The translations under genes were made by a program, and so were the position numbers. From Microbacterium testaceum (GTDB lineage: Bacteria; Actinomycetota; Actinomycetes; Actinomycetales; Microbacteriaceae): a stretch of DNA of 35,252 nt. The stretch spans positions 1 to 35,252 of the forward strand of contig NZ_LDRU01000062.1 of NCBI RefSeq assembly GCF_001476285.1, read 5' to 3'. The notes beneath the pieces were generated by a model. That model was not told where the DNA came from and ran no database searches. It was given only the letters and a program-made list of their open reading frames with translations. Shown here one piece after another: positions 1-8,753 of the stretch (positions are counted from its first letter, which is position 1; each line of letters starts with the position of its first letter).

Positions 1-1288
1 CGCCCATGCCCGCGCCGCGCTCGCCGCGGCCCGAGGTCTGGCTCGCGACCGAGATGGTGGGCGAGATGACGTTGACGAGCAGGATGCCACCGAGCCCCAG
101 GATCAGTCCCGCGACACCGCCTATGAGCCCCTGCGTCAGAGACTCTCCCGCGACCTGCCGCACGATCCGACCGTTCGACCATCCGATGGCCTTGAGGGTG
201 CCGAACTCGCGGGTGCGACGCGCAACGCCCGAGATGGTGAAGAGCACCGCGAGCGAGAGGGCGACCACGAGGACGACGATCGAGAGCCAGGTCCCGAGGT
301 TCGAGATCAGCGCCGAAGCGCTCGAGAGCGAACCCGACACGGTCGAGGCGAGCTCGGACTGCGAGCTGACGGTGGCGTCGGGCAGTGCGGCCGTGATCTC
401 GCTCTGCACGGAGTCGATGGCATCCGCCGAATCGGCCTGCACGTAGACCGTGGAGACCACGCTGCCCACTCCGGCGAGGGTCTGAGCGGTATCGAGGGGG
501 AGGTAGACGTTCGCGGCGGTGTCGGCGTCGGACGACGTCGAGGCGACGATCCCGACGATCTGCATCGCCGTGCCGCCCACGTCGATCGTGCCCCCGACCG
601 AGAGGGAGGCGCTCGTCGCGTAGGTCGCGTCGATGACGGCGACGTCCGTGCCGGCGTCGGACGCGGTGAGAGCGCGGCCGTCGCTGACGGTGACGGACGA
701 GAGGGGACCGACGGATGCCGAGGGGTCGACGCCGAGGACGGTGAACGAGTCGACGCCGAAGGCGCTGCCACCGTCGCCGCCGGGACCGCCGCCACCCGCC
801 GGCGGCTCTCCCATCTGCGCGCCGTCGCCGGTGCCGCTGCCGCCGGTACCGCCCGACTGGGAGCTGCGGTCGGGAACCTGTCCGGAGAAGGTCGTGTTCG
901 TCAGCGACAGCGCCCCGGTCGCGGCCGCGACGCCGTCGAGGCCCGCGACCGTTGCGACGGTCGACGCGTCGAGCGTGCCGCGTCGCATGTCGGTCATCAG
1001 GCGCGACTGGCTCAGCGTGGTGGTGCCGTCCTGTGTCGCTCCCTCGCCCGCGCCGAAGTCGAAGCGGGTACCGCCGCCCTGTCCGGGTTCGGTCTGCGCG
1101 CCGGTCACGGTCAGGTCGGTGCCCACGCCGTAGACCGACGAGAGCGCTTGCGACTGCGCGTCGCGCACCCCCGCCGAGAGGGCGTTCACGACGATCACGA
1201 GCGCGATGGCGATCGCGAGCCCGATCGCGACGATCACGGTTTGCTTGACGCGGCCGGCGAGTTCGCGCCGCAGGTAGGTGCCGTACAT
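1..1288 (-). CDS. ABC transporter permease, FtsX/MacB type (3' end outside window)
   Basis: Reading on the minus strand from ATG at 1288 gives at least 429 codons with no stop; the C-terminus lies beyond the window. GAAAGGAGAAGC directly before the ATG is a strong ribosome binding site. The N-terminus (MYGTYLRRELAGRVKQ) leads into one membrane helix, then a long extracellular MacB_PCD-like domain, then two further helices separated by the FtsX-type motif RTREFGTLKAIGWS. This is the architecture of permeases that move lipids, peptides or drugs with a separate ATPase, which would be expected just past the window edge. A Gly/Ser/Pro-rich low-complexity stretch (about residues 130-170) interrupts the extracellular domain. 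It is divergent from the two-component system at 1409, making it a plausible target of that system. Family is clear; substrate unknown. Confidence 0.85.
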   Translation of the reverse strand, partial: MYGTYLRRELAGRVKQTVIVAIGLAIAIALVIVVNALSAGVRDAQSQALSSVYGVGTDLTVTGAQTEPGQGGGTRFDFGAGEGATQDGTTTLSQSRLMTDMRRGTLDASTVATVAGLDGVAAATGALSLTNTTFSGQVPDRSSQSGGTGGSGTGDGAQMGEPPAGGGGPGGDGGSAFGVDSFTVLGVDPSASVGPLSSVTVSDGRALTASDAGTDVAVIDATYATSASLSVGGTIDVGGTAMQIVGIVASTSSDADTAANVYLPLDTAQTLAGVGSVVSTVYVQADSADAIDSVQSEITAALPDATVSSQSELASTVSGSLSSASALISNLGTWLSIVVLVVALSLAVLFTISGVARRTREFGTLKAIGWSNGRIVRQVAGESLTQGLIGGVAGLILGLGGILLVNVISPTISVASQTSGRGERGAGMG

Positions 1289-1330
1289 GCTTCTCCTTTC
1301 GGACGCGGAATGCGGCCGTGCCCCGAAGGT

Positions 1331-1365
1331 AGGAACGGCACCCTCACCGCTCCCTCAGCGTTCCT
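1331..1365. promoter_or_regulatory. Direct and inverted repeats between permease and response regulator
   Basis: CCTCACCG at 1342-1349 and CCTCAGCG at 1353-1360 form a direct repeat with an 11 bp period, the spacing at which OmpR/PhoB-type dimers bind. The pair is framed by a perfect 7 bp inverted repeat, AGGAACG (1331-1337) and CGTTCCT (1359-1365). It lies in the only divergent promoter region of the permease and the response regulator, so autoregulation and permease control are plausible; binding is inferred. Confidence 0.5.
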
Positions 1366-1408
1366 ATGAAGCGTGTATGTCCGGTGACAGCGGGGGTGGA
1401 GAGCGGGC

Positions 1409-2143
1409 ATGCTGGCTCTCGTGACCTTCCGCCCCGCCCCCCTCACCCGTCCCGACGGGTCGCCGATCCGCGTGCTCGTCGTCGACGACGAGGCCAACCT
1501 CAGCGACCTGCTGCGCATGGCGCTGCAGAACGAGGGGTGGGACGCACGCACGGCCGCCAACGGGCAGGAGGCCCTGAACGTCATCCGCGAGTTCGGCCCC
1601 GACCTCCTCGTGCTCGACATCATGATGCCGGGGCTCGACGGCATGGAGCTGCTGACCCGCATCCGCGCTGCCGGCAATGATGCCCCCGTGCTCTTCCTCA
1701 CGGCGAAGGATGCCGTGGAGGACCGCATCGCGGGCATCTCGGCGGGGGCCGACGACTACGTCACGAAGCCCTTCAACCTCGAAGAGGTCGTCGTCCGGCT
1801 CCGGGGGATGGCACGCCGGCACGTCGCGGCCATCGCCGACGCCGACCCGCGACTGCGCGTGGGCGACCTGTCGCTCGACGAGGAGTCGTACGAGGTCGAG
1901 CGCGGCGGCATCCCGATCAAACTCACCGCGAAGGAGTTCGAGCTCCTCCGCTACCTCATGCAGAATCCGCGTCGGGTGCTGAGCAAGTCGCAGATCCTCG
2001 ATCAGGTCTGGAGCTACGACTTCGGCAGCAACGGCAGCGTCGTCGAGATCTACATCTCGTACCTGCGGAAGAAGATCGACAGCCTCGGCGAGCCGCTGAT
2101 CCACACGGTGCGCGGCGTCGGTTACACGATCAAGGCGTCATGA
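1409..2143 (+). CDS. OmpR-family DNA-binding response regulator
   Basis: 244 aa. The receiver domain begins with the acidic pair D26-D27 (LVVDDEAN), has the phospho-acceptor D70 in VLDIMMPGLDG, and the conserved Lys in DYVTKPFNL. The C-terminal winged helix is typical (LTAKEFELLRYLMQNP, VVEIYISYLRKKI, HTVRGVGYTIK). GGAG at 1398-1401 with a 7-base gap supports ATG 1409; a GTG at 1421 is a possible alternative. It overlaps the sensor kinase by ATGA, so the two are translationally coupled. Of actinobacterial systems it resembles the TrcR group, but the similarity is not specific enough for a name. The 11 bp direct repeat just upstream suggests autoregulation. Confidence 0.93.
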   Translation: MLALVTFRPAPLTRPDGSPIRVLVVDDEANLSDLLRMALQNEGWDARTAANGQEALNVIREFGPDLLVLDIMMPGLDGMELLTRIRAAGNDAPVLFLTAKDAVEDRIAGISAGADDYVTKPFNLEEVVVRLRGMARRHVAAIADADPRLRVGDLSLDEESYEVERGGIPIKLTAKEFELLRYLMQNPRRVLSKSQILDQVWSYDFGSNGSVVEIYISYLRKKIDSLGEPLIHTVRGVGYTIKAS

Positions 2144-3591
2144 CCCGGTCCCGGTGGACGCTGCGTCGCACCCTCGTCGTCGGCACGAGCGTGCTCGTTG
2201 CCCTCGCATTCGTCGTGATGAGCCTGGCCACGATCGTGGCGCTGCGCTCCTTCGCGCTCGACCGCCTCGACCAGCAGGTGGGGGAGGGGTTGTCGTTCGC
2301 CGTCGGTCGCGGATCGTTCGATCACTCCGGCGCGGACCAGCGTGAGGGGCAGAATCGCGGCCAGGATGCCGACCGGCCCGCACCCCGGATCGGATCGCTG
2401 CAGGCGGTGGTCGCATCCGACGGGACCGTGCGCACGTCGAACTACACGCGCAGCGACGGCACCCAGGTGCAGCTCACGGACGACCAGGTGGCGCTGCTGC
2501 GCGCGGACGTGCCCACCGACCGGACGCCCACGTCGGTCGATCTCGGCGGCGACCTCGGATCCTTCCGGGTCGCGGCCGCCGACCTCGACGGGACGACCGT
2601 GTTCGCCGGCAGCTCGCAGGCAGACGTCACGGCGACGACGAGTGCGCTCACGGTGATCCTGCTCGCGGTGAGCGCGGCGACGCTGCTGATCGCGGTGGTC
2701 GGGCTCTCGCTCTTCGTCCGCCGGAGTCTTCGCCCCCTCGATCGGGTGGCCGAGGTCGCCCAGCGTGTCTCGACGCTGTCGCTCAGCGAGGGGAGCGTCG
2801 ACATCCCCGACCGGGTCGCCCCCGCCGACACCGATCCCTCGACCGAGGTAGGCCGCGTGGGCTCGTCGCTCAACGACCTTCTCGGGCACGTGCAGTCCTC
2901 CCTCGCCGCGCGGCATCACAGCGAGGAGCAGCTGAGACGCTTCATCGCGGACGCGAGCCACGAGCTGCGCACGCCGCTCGCGAGCATCCGCGGATACGCG
3001 CAGCTGTCCCTCGGTGAGGACGCACCGATGACGCCGACCCAGGCGCGCTCGTTCGATCGGATCGAGTCGGAGGCTCAGCGCATGGCATCCCTCGTCGACG
3101 ATCTGCTCTTGCTGGCCCGGTTGGATGCCGGACAACCGCTGCGCCGCGACGAGGTCGAGCTGACACTGCTCGCCGTCGATGCGGTGAGCGATGCTCACGT
3201 GGCGGATGCCACGCACGAGTGGCGTCTCGACGTGACGGACGACCTCATCTCGGTCACCGGCGACGAGAACCGCCTCCGGCAGGTGGTCGCGAACCTCCTG
3301 CGCAACGCCTCCACCCACACGCCGCCCGGGACGACGGTGACGCTGTCACTGGGTCGCGAGGGGAGAGAGGCCGTGCTGCGCGTGACCGACACGGGCCCGG
3401 GGATCGACCCGGGGGTCGCGGGCCGGCTCTTCGACCGCTTCGCCCGTGCCGACGACGCCCGGAACCGGGATGCCGGCAGTACGGGGCTGGGGCTGTCGAT
3501 CGCCGAGGCGATCACCGCCGCGCACGGCGGCTCGATCTCGGTGGAGAGCGTGCCCGGTCGGACGGTGTTCGAGGTGCGGCTGCCGGCGTGA
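2140..3591 (+). CDS. Membrane sensor histidine kinase
   Basis: 483 aa; ATGA overlap with the response regulator gene identifies it as the cognate kinase. Visible in order: short basic N-terminus, TM1 (about 11-33), an extracellular sensor domain of roughly 130 residues, TM2 (about 168-190), a HAMP linker, the dimerisation/phosphorylation box FIADASHELRTPLASIRGYA with H274, then the HATPase_c domain with N box (VVANLLRNASTHTPPGT), G1 (DTGPGIDP), F box (LFDRFARADD) and G2 (GSTGLGLSIAEAI). All catalytic motifs are intact. The extracellular part contains a hydrophilic Gln/Asp/Arg-rich stretch near residues 65-82. The ligand cannot be predicted. The gene is followed by a REP-like palindrome. Confidence 0.95.
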   Translation: MTRSRWTLRRTLVVGTSVLVALAFVVMSLATIVALRSFALDRLDQQVGEGLSFAVGRGSFDHSGADQREGQNRGQDADRPAPRIGSLQAVVASDGTVRTSNYTRSDGTQVQLTDDQVALLRADVPTDRTPTSVDLGGDLGSFRVAAADLDGTTVFAGSSQADVTATTSALTVILLAVSAATLLIAVVGLSLFVRRSLRPLDRVAEVAQRVSTLSLSEGSVDIPDRVAPADTDPSTEVGRVGSSLNDLLGHVQSSLAARHHSEEQLRRFIADASHELRTPLASIRGYAQLSLGEDAPMTPTQARSFDRIESEAQRMASLVDDLLLLARLDAGQPLRRDEVELTLLAVDAVSDAHVADATHEWRLDVTDDLISVTGDENRLRQVVANLLRNASTHTPPGTTVTLSLGREGREAVLRVTDTGPGIDPGVAGRLFDRFARADDARNRDAGSTGLGLSIAEAITAAHGGSISVESVPGRTVFEVRLPA

Positions 3592-3595
3592 GGGG

Positions 3596-3668
3596 GTTCC
3601 GGTCCCTTTGACGGGCTCGGGGGCCTGGGCGCGTCGAAGGGGGCTGAGCGCGTCGAAGCCACCGGAAC
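3596..3668. repeat. REP-like palindromic element, copy 1
   Basis: An imperfect long inverted repeat directly after the sensor kinase stop. The left arm begins GTTCCGGTCCCTTTGACGGG; the right arm ends GCGTCGAAGCCACCGGAAC. The same two arms occur in swapped order at 10047-10110. It is intergenic and could also act as a transcript-end hairpin. Confidence 0.7.
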
Positions 3669-3740
3669 GTGACACATGTCATGCCCGCTCGTGACACCGC
3701 GGCCCTGGCCGGGAACGGCCCCCCGCCCGAGGCTGGAAGC

Positions 3741-4823
3741 ATGACACGACGACGACTGCTCACGACCGTGGCGATGGTGGCCGCGCCGCTCCTGACGCTC
3801 GCGGTCGGGCTCTTGGCGATGCCCCGACCGCCGGCGCTCTCCGAGCGGATCATCGGCGATGCCGCGCTCGCCGCCGCGGTGCGCGACGACCTCGTCGCCG
3901 CGGGCCAGCGCCACGAGGCGGTCGTGGTGTCGATCGACGGCGACCGCACGCGGTTCGCGGGCTTCGGAGCCGACGAGCACACGCCGTTCGAGATCGGATC
4001 GGCGACCAAGACCATGACCGGTCTGCTCTTCCAGGACGCGGTCGAGCGCGGCGAGGTGGCCGTGGACGACCGTCTCGACCTGTGCCTACCCGAGCTGGCG
4101 GACACCGCGGCGGGGGCGGTCCGTCTCGACGATCTCGCCACGCACATGTCCGGGATGCCACGCCTGCTCACCGATCCGGGATTCCTCGCCGACACGCTCG
4201 GCCGCAGCCTCCTCGGGCAGAACCCCTACATGCTGACCGCCGACGAGATGATCCGCCTCACCCGAGCAGAGCGGGTCGGGGAGACCGGTGCCTTCGCGTA
4301 CTCGAACCTCGGCACGGCTCTGCTCGGCCAGGCGATCGCGCGGTGCGCGGACATGGACTACCCGACCCTCATCGCGAGCCGTCTGTTCGAGCCGCTCGGG
4401 ATGACCGAGTCGACCGTGCCCCTGACCGCCGACGACCTGCGGCCGATCGACACGCGCGGGTTCAGCGCTCAGGGAGTCCCTCAGGGCCAGTGGGCCATGG
4501 GCGGCCACGCTCCGGCCGGCGGGGTGCGCTCCACCGCGCACGACATGACGCTGTTCGTGAAGGCACTCCTCGACGGCACCGCACCGGGTGCCTCCGCGAT
4601 GGATCCGCGCCGGGAGACGGCATCCGGTCCCATCGGGTGGTTCTGGTTCACGCTCGACGTCGACGGCACGGCCATCACCTTCCACAACGGCGAGACCGGG
4701 GGATTCACCTCGGCGATGATGCTCGATCGGGCGGCCGGGCGAGCGGGCTTCGTCCTCGACGACACCGCGGCGAACGTCGACGAGGTCGCCTATGCCGTGC
4801 TCACGAAGGGAGCGGCACGATGA
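3741..4823 (+). CDS. Serine hydrolase, beta-lactamase/PBP4* (class C-like) family
   Basis: 360 aa from ATG 3741; an in-frame ATG at 3669 exists, but starting at MTRRRLLTTVAM gives a proper membrane-targeting N-terminus and has GGAAG upstream. The serine-protease-like penicillin-recognising fold is shown by SxxK at S87-A-T-K90, YxN at Y187-S-N189 and HNG at 315-317 in place of KTG. These are the three catalytic motifs of the beta-lactamase/esterase/D-aminopeptidase superfamily. The protein is likely exported or membrane-anchored. It overlaps the next gene by ATGA. True beta-lactamase activity is not implied; peptidoglycan-peptide hydrolase or esterase activity is equally possible. Confidence 0.88.
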   Translation: MTRRRLLTTVAMVAAPLLTLAVGLLAMPRPPALSERIIGDAALAAAVRDDLVAAGQRHEAVVVSIDGDRTRFAGFGADEHTPFEIGSATKTMTGLLFQDAVERGEVAVDDRLDLCLPELADTAAGAVRLDDLATHMSGMPRLLTDPGFLADTLGRSLLGQNPYMLTADEMIRLTRAERVGETGAFAYSNLGTALLGQAIARCADMDYPTLIASRLFEPLGMTESTVPLTADDLRPIDTRGFSAQGVPQGQWAMGGHAPAGGVRSTAHDMTLFVKALLDGTAPGASAMDPRRETASGPIGWFWFTLDVDGTAITFHNGETGGFTSAMMLDRAAGRAGFVLDDTAANVDEVAYAVLTKGAAR

Positions 4824-5179
4824 TCGCCATCGTCCTCGCCGCACTCCTCGTGGCCGTTGCCGTCCTCTTCGCCGTCCGGGCGTGGGGCGTCGGACGGTTC
4901 GCGCTCCGCGACCGCGTGATGGTCCTGGCGGAGGCGTTCGGGATGGTGGTCGCGTTCGCCGCGGCGTCGCTGCTCGTGGACTGGACACGGGCGTCGCCCC
5001 TGCTCTGGGTCGCAGCGGTGATCCTCACCGCCGCGGGGACGATCGGGGCCGCTCGCCGCTTCGCGGCCTTGCCCTGGCGGCGCACCCGGCGCCGTTGGTC
5101 GCTGCGCGTGGTGCGGCTGGTGGCCGGCGGCATTCTGGGCTCGGGTGTCGTGGCGCTCGCTGCCGTGATCGCGGCGTAG
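4820..5179 (+). CDS. Small integral membrane protein, unknown function
   Basis: 119 aa, starting inside the stop of the serine hydrolase gene (ATGA), so the two are translationally coupled. Four hydrophobic segments are visible (about residues 2-22, 33-54, 59-76 and 96-117), with an Arg/Trp-rich cytosolic loop (RFAALPWRRTRRRW) before the last. No catalytic motif was recognised. The coupling suggests a partner or membrane anchor for the hydrolase. Function unknown. Confidence 0.8.
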   Translation: MIAIVLAALLVAVAVLFAVRAWGVGRFALRDRVMVLAEAFGMVVAFAAASLLVDWTRASPLLWVAAVILTAAGTIGAARRFAALPWRRTRRRWSLRVVRLVAGGILGSGVVALAAVIAA

Positions 5180-5319
5180 CCGGCCAGAGCGCTCCGGGGC
5201 GGAGGGAGGAACGGGCGACACTCTCGGGGATGGCCGGCCCCGCGTCAACCACCCTGACACACAGCTTGCGCATAGCAACGATGAGGGCCCGCTTATGTCC
5301 CCCCTTTGAGGATCGGCAG

Positions 5320-6684
5320 ATGCCCTCGCCCCCGGATGCAGACTTCCTTGTTCTCACCAGTCGCCTGGCCCCGCGCCTCGACGGCGGATACGCCGTCGCG
5401 GTCGCCTCTCGTCTCCGCCTGTTGCGGTCGATCGGCGTGACGCGCCCGCTCCTTCTCACTTTCGACGTCGGGGACGCGGACGAGCGCGCGCGCGAGATCC
5501 GCCACGCGCTGAGGGAGGATCCCGAGGGTGACATCGAGATGCGCAACCTCTACGAAGAGGTCGTCCGCGATCCGTCGTGGCTGTACGAGCAGGCTCAGGA
5601 GGGCGGGGCAGACCCGGCGACCGCCTATCGGGCCATCCGAGACGATGCAGGAGCCGAGGTCGTATCGCTGCCGGTGATCCGCGATGACCCCGACTGGCAC
5701 CTCACGCGGACCCCTGTCATCGTCCGCGGAGAGCGTGGCTCCCGCGTCCTGGCCGGCTTCCGAGCCCTCTACGCGGCGTGGCTGACGCGCGTGGTGGCGG
5801 AACTGCGTGCCCGCGCCGGTGATGACGAGCGGAGCGTCGTGGTGATCTGTGAGTCCAAGCAGATCGGTGAGCTGATCGCCGAGTGGGTCGACCCGAACGT
5901 GCGGATCGTCCACACCGTCCACAACTCGCACCTCGCGGCGCCGTGTCGGCCCTCGGCGCCGCTGCGGGACGACGGGTGGCGCAGGTGGCTGGGCCTGCTC
6001 GATCGCTTCGACGCCGTGGTCTGGCCCACGCCGAGCCAAGAAGACGACGTGGTCGAGCGTTTCGGTGCCCATGAGGGCTTCGCCGCCATCCCGACACCGA
6101 TCGCTCCCGGCCTCGAGCCCCCGGCTCGCGCGCGCGAGGGAACCGACGTCGTGATGGTGAACAGGCTCGTCGACCAGAAGCGGGTGGACACCGCGATCGC
6201 CCTGTGGCCGAGCGTGGTGGCGCGCGTCCCGGATGCGCGCCTCCACATCTACGGGGACGGTCCCCTCCGGAGTGCGCTGCAGAACCTCATCGAGGAGCGT
6301 GGAGTGAGCGGGAGCGTCCACCTGCACGGGTACTCCGACCGGGTCCGCGAGGCGATGGCCACCTCCGCCGTCTTCTTGTGCACGAGCATCTTCGAGGGGC
6401 AGAACCTTGCGATCGGCGAAGCCTTGGCGAGCGGGCTGCCCGTCGTGGCGTTCGACGTCTGTTACGGACCCCGCGACTACGTGGGCGCCGGCGGCGTCCT
6501 CGTCGCACCGGGCGACACGGACGGTGTCGCGAGCGCCCTCACGGCACTCCTCACCGACGAGGGCGCGCGCGAGGAGATGTCGGAACGCGCGCGCGAACAG
6601 AGCCTGCTGTTGACGCTCGAGGCGGTGGGCGAGACCTTCACGCGCCTTCTCGAAGACGTCGTGGCGCGCCCGGCGCGGCGGTGA
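5320..6684 (+). CDS. GT4-family glycosyltransferase, poly(glycerol-phosphate) alpha-glucosyltransferase-like
   Basis: 454 aa. ATG 5320 is chosen because GAGGA (5308-5312) is well spaced; ATG 5281 is in frame but has no such site. The C-terminal half is a GT-B nucleotide-sugar domain: VMVNRLVDQKRVDTAI, then HIYGDGP, then the retaining-enzyme EX7E motif in FEGQNLAIGEA (E359 and E367), then CYGPRDYV. The last motif and the overall length resemble TarM/GtfA-type enzymes that put alpha-linked sugars on wall teichoic acid or glycoproteins. No signal peptide or TM is seen, so it acts in the cytosol. The gene stands alone in a 140 bp-spaced unit. Donor and acceptor are inferred only by resemblance. 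Confidence 0.82.
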   Translation: MPSPPDADFLVLTSRLAPRLDGGYAVAVASRLRLLRSIGVTRPLLLTFDVGDADERAREIRHALREDPEGDIEMRNLYEEVVRDPSWLYEQAQEGGADPATAYRAIRDDAGAEVVSLPVIRDDPDWHLTRTPVIVRGERGSRVLAGFRALYAAWLTRVVAELRARAGDDERSVVVICESKQIGELIAEWVDPNVRIVHTVHNSHLAAPCRPSAPLRDDGWRRWLGLLDRFDAVVWPTPSQEDDVVERFGAHEGFAAIPTPIAPGLEPPARAREGTDVVMVNRLVDQKRVDTAIALWPSVVARVPDARLHIYGDGPLRSALQNLIEERGVSGSVHLHGYSDRVREAMATSAVFLCTSIFEGQNLAIGEALASGLPVVAFDVCYGPRDYVGAGGVLVAPGDTDGVASALTALLTDEGAREEMSERAREQSLLLTLEAVGETFTRLLEDVVARPARR

Positions 6685-6716
6685 GCCGGCGCGGGCGCGC
6701 CACACGGTGAAGAGCG

Positions 6717-6786
6717 GAGGGACGGGGGCGAGCGGAGGACGGATGCCACGGGTTCCCCCTCCGGTCGTCCCTCATCCTCCGCTCGT
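6717..6786. terminator. Nested hairpin between convergent genes
   Basis: CGAGCGGAGGA (6729-6739) is perfectly complementary to TCCTCCGCTCG (6775-6785), and GAGGGACG (6717-6724) to CGTCCCTC (6766-6773); the two pairings exclude each other. The site lies between the glycosyltransferase (+) and the YhgE gene (-), so a bidirectional terminator is likely. There is no clear U tract. Confidence 0.5.
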
Positions 6787-6815
6787 CACTCGGGGCACGC
6801 CCCGCCCGGCCCGCG

Positions 6816-8753
6816 TCAGCCGATCAGGCTCGGCTGCAGGTCGCGCAGGGTCCGGTGGTGCGTCATCCGCGTGACCCCCAGGGCGGCCAGCGCCACCCCG
6901 CCGAGCATCCACGCGCCCAGCACCAGCAGGTCGGGCCCGACGCGTGAGACGTCTCCGCCGTACATGACCTGGCGCATGGCATCCACCACGTATCCCATGG
7001 GCAGCACGTGGTGCAGGGCCGCGAGAGGTGCGGGCAGCGTCTGCCACGGGAAGGTTCCGCCGGCCGTGACGAGCTGCAGCACCATGAGCACGAGTCCGAG
7101 GAACTGTCCCACCGAGCCGAGCCAGACGTTCAGGGCCAACACGATCGCGGCGTAGGTCGCGGAGGCGAAGAGCAGGATGCCGAGGGCCGCCCATGGATTC
7201 GCGAACGAGAACTGCAGCGCGATGGCGAGCACCGTGAAGAGTCCCACCATCTGGAGGGCTCCGAGTCCCGCGGGGGTCAGCCAGCCCGCCAACGTCACGC
7301 GGACGGGCGAGCGCAGCGCCGTGATCGCGCGCTTGGACACGGGCTTCACGATGAGGAACAGCGCGTAGATCCCGATCCAGCCGGCGAGGGCGGCGAAGAA
7401 GGGTGCCAGGCCGGCGCCGTAGTTCTGCGCCTTGGTGACCGCGCTCGTGCCGACCGCGACGGGATCGCTGATGGCCGCGGCCTGCGCCTTGCGCGTGGCG
7501 TCGTCGGAGTCGGGGATCTGCTGCACGCCCGACGCGAGCCCGTCGCGAAGCTGCGTCGCACCGGTCTGGAGCTGACCGATACCGCTGTCGAGCTGACTCG
7601 CCCCGTCGCGGAGCTGCGCCGAGCCGTCGCGCAGTTGAGCGGCTCCGGATGCCGCTGTCGCGGCGCCGTCGGCCAGGGTCGAGGCTCCGTTCGCCAGGGT
7701 GTCCGCACCGCTGGCCACCGAGGCGCTGCCGTCGGCGACCTGGCGTGCGCCGTCGTCGAGCTGGTTGATCTGGCCGACGGTGCTCTGCACCTGTTCGTTC
7801 GCGGCGGTGAGGCGCTCGGCGACCGGATCGAGCCGCGACAGGATCTCGTCGATGCGGGCCTGGCTGAGTCCCGCGTCGGCGAGGGCCTTGGCGATGTCGG
7901 CGCGCGCTTCGGGCAGGCGGTTCGCCGCGTCCTGGGCGATCGAGCCGACCTGGCGAGCCGCGTCGTCGATACGGTCGACGCCCCCGGCTACCTGCTGTGC
8001 GCCGTCCGCCACGCGCGCGGACCCGTCGCGCAACGAGGCGCTGCCGTCGCGCAGTTGGTTCGCGCCGCTCGAGAGCTGAGCGGTGCCGTCCGCCAGCTGC
8101 GCCGAGCCGTCGGCGAGGGTCGCCGAACCGCTCGCGAGCTGGGACGACCCGTTCTTCGCGGTGCCGAGACCGTCGACGAGCTGCGTCGCCCCGTTCGTGG
8201 CATCCACGAGGCTCACCCGGATCGTGTGCAGGGCGTCGAGAAGGGACAGCCCCGCCTCGTCGACGACCTTCTTCGCCACCGACGCCTGGATGCGCGCGAC
8301 CGCCTGCGTGCCGATCGTGGAGGCGAGGTAGTTGTTCGCATCGTTCGTGCGCAGCTCGATATCGGCCTGCCGCGGCGAATCGCTGGAGAGGGATGCCACC
8401 GCCTCGGTGAAGTCTGCCGGGAGCGTCACGATGAAGTCGAAGTCGCCCGCCGAAAGGCCCGCGTCGGCCGCGTCGGAAGAGACCCGGTGCCACTCGAAGG
8501 TGTCGCTGTCGAGCAGCTGCTCGGCCGCTTCGTCGCCGAGGTTGCGTTGCTGGCCGTTGACCTGGGCGCCCTGATCGTCGACGACGAGCGCGACGGGGAC
8601 GCTCGAGAGGTTGCCGTAGGGGTCTTGGTTCGCCCAGAGGTAGAGCCCGCCGTAGAGGATCGGGACGGCCAGCAGGGCGATCAGGGCGATGACCGACATG
8701 CGCGTCGAGGTGAGGCGACGCAGCTCGGCGGTGATCATCTGCGGGATCTTCAT
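6816..8753 (-). CDS. YhgE/Pip family membrane protein with DG-rich repeat region
   Basis: 645 aa from ATG 8753, which overlaps the upstream stop by ATGA. One N-terminal helix (about 19-40) is followed by a large extracellular region, then about five C-terminal helices of the ABC-2-permease-like membrane domain. The central part (roughly 170-400) carries many short repeats of the type Q-L-A/R-D-G-S/T/A (for example QLADGTAQLSSGANQLRDGS), the hallmark of YhgE/Pip proteins and likely a long helical or coiled structure. Members include the phage-infection protein Pip of lactococci and ESX-associated YueB-like proteins. Its neighbours, a TetR regulator and a degenerate ABC ATPase, suggest a regulated export or envelope-stress function. 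Confidence 0.9.
   Translation of the reverse strand: MKIPQMITAELRRLTSTRMSVIALIALLAVPILYGGLYLWANQDPYGNLSSVPVALVVDDQGAQVNGQQRNLGDEAAEQLLDSDTFEWHRVSSDAADAGLSAGDFDFIVTLPADFTEAVASLSSDSPRQADIELRTNDANNYLASTIGTQAVARIQASVAKKVVDEAGLSLLDALHTIRVSLVDATNGATQLVDGLGTAKNGSSQLASGSATLADGSAQLADGTAQLSSGANQLRDGSASLRDGSARVADGAQQVAGGVDRIDDAARQVGSIAQDAANRLPEARADIAKALADAGLSQARIDEILSRLDPVAERLTAANEQVQSTVGQINQLDDGARQVADGSASVASGADTLANGASTLADGAATAASGAAQLRDGSAQLRDGASQLDSGIGQLQTGATQLRDGLASGVQQIPDSDDATRKAQAAAISDPVAVGTSAVTKAQNYGAGLAPFFAALAGWIGIYALFLIVKPVSKRAITALRSPVRVTLAGWLTPAGLGALQMVGLFTVLAIALQFSFANPWAALGILLFASATYAAIVLALNVWLGSVGQFLGLVLMVLQLVTAGGTFPWQTLPAPLAALHHVLPMGYVVDAMRQVMYGGDVSRVGPDLLVLGAWMLGGVALAALGVTRMTHHRTLRDLQPSLIG

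Noticed and set aside
2122..3318. A 398-codon minus-strand open frame opposite the sensor kinase
   Set aside because: It lies fully antisense to an intact histidine kinase and shows no motif or plausible start site.
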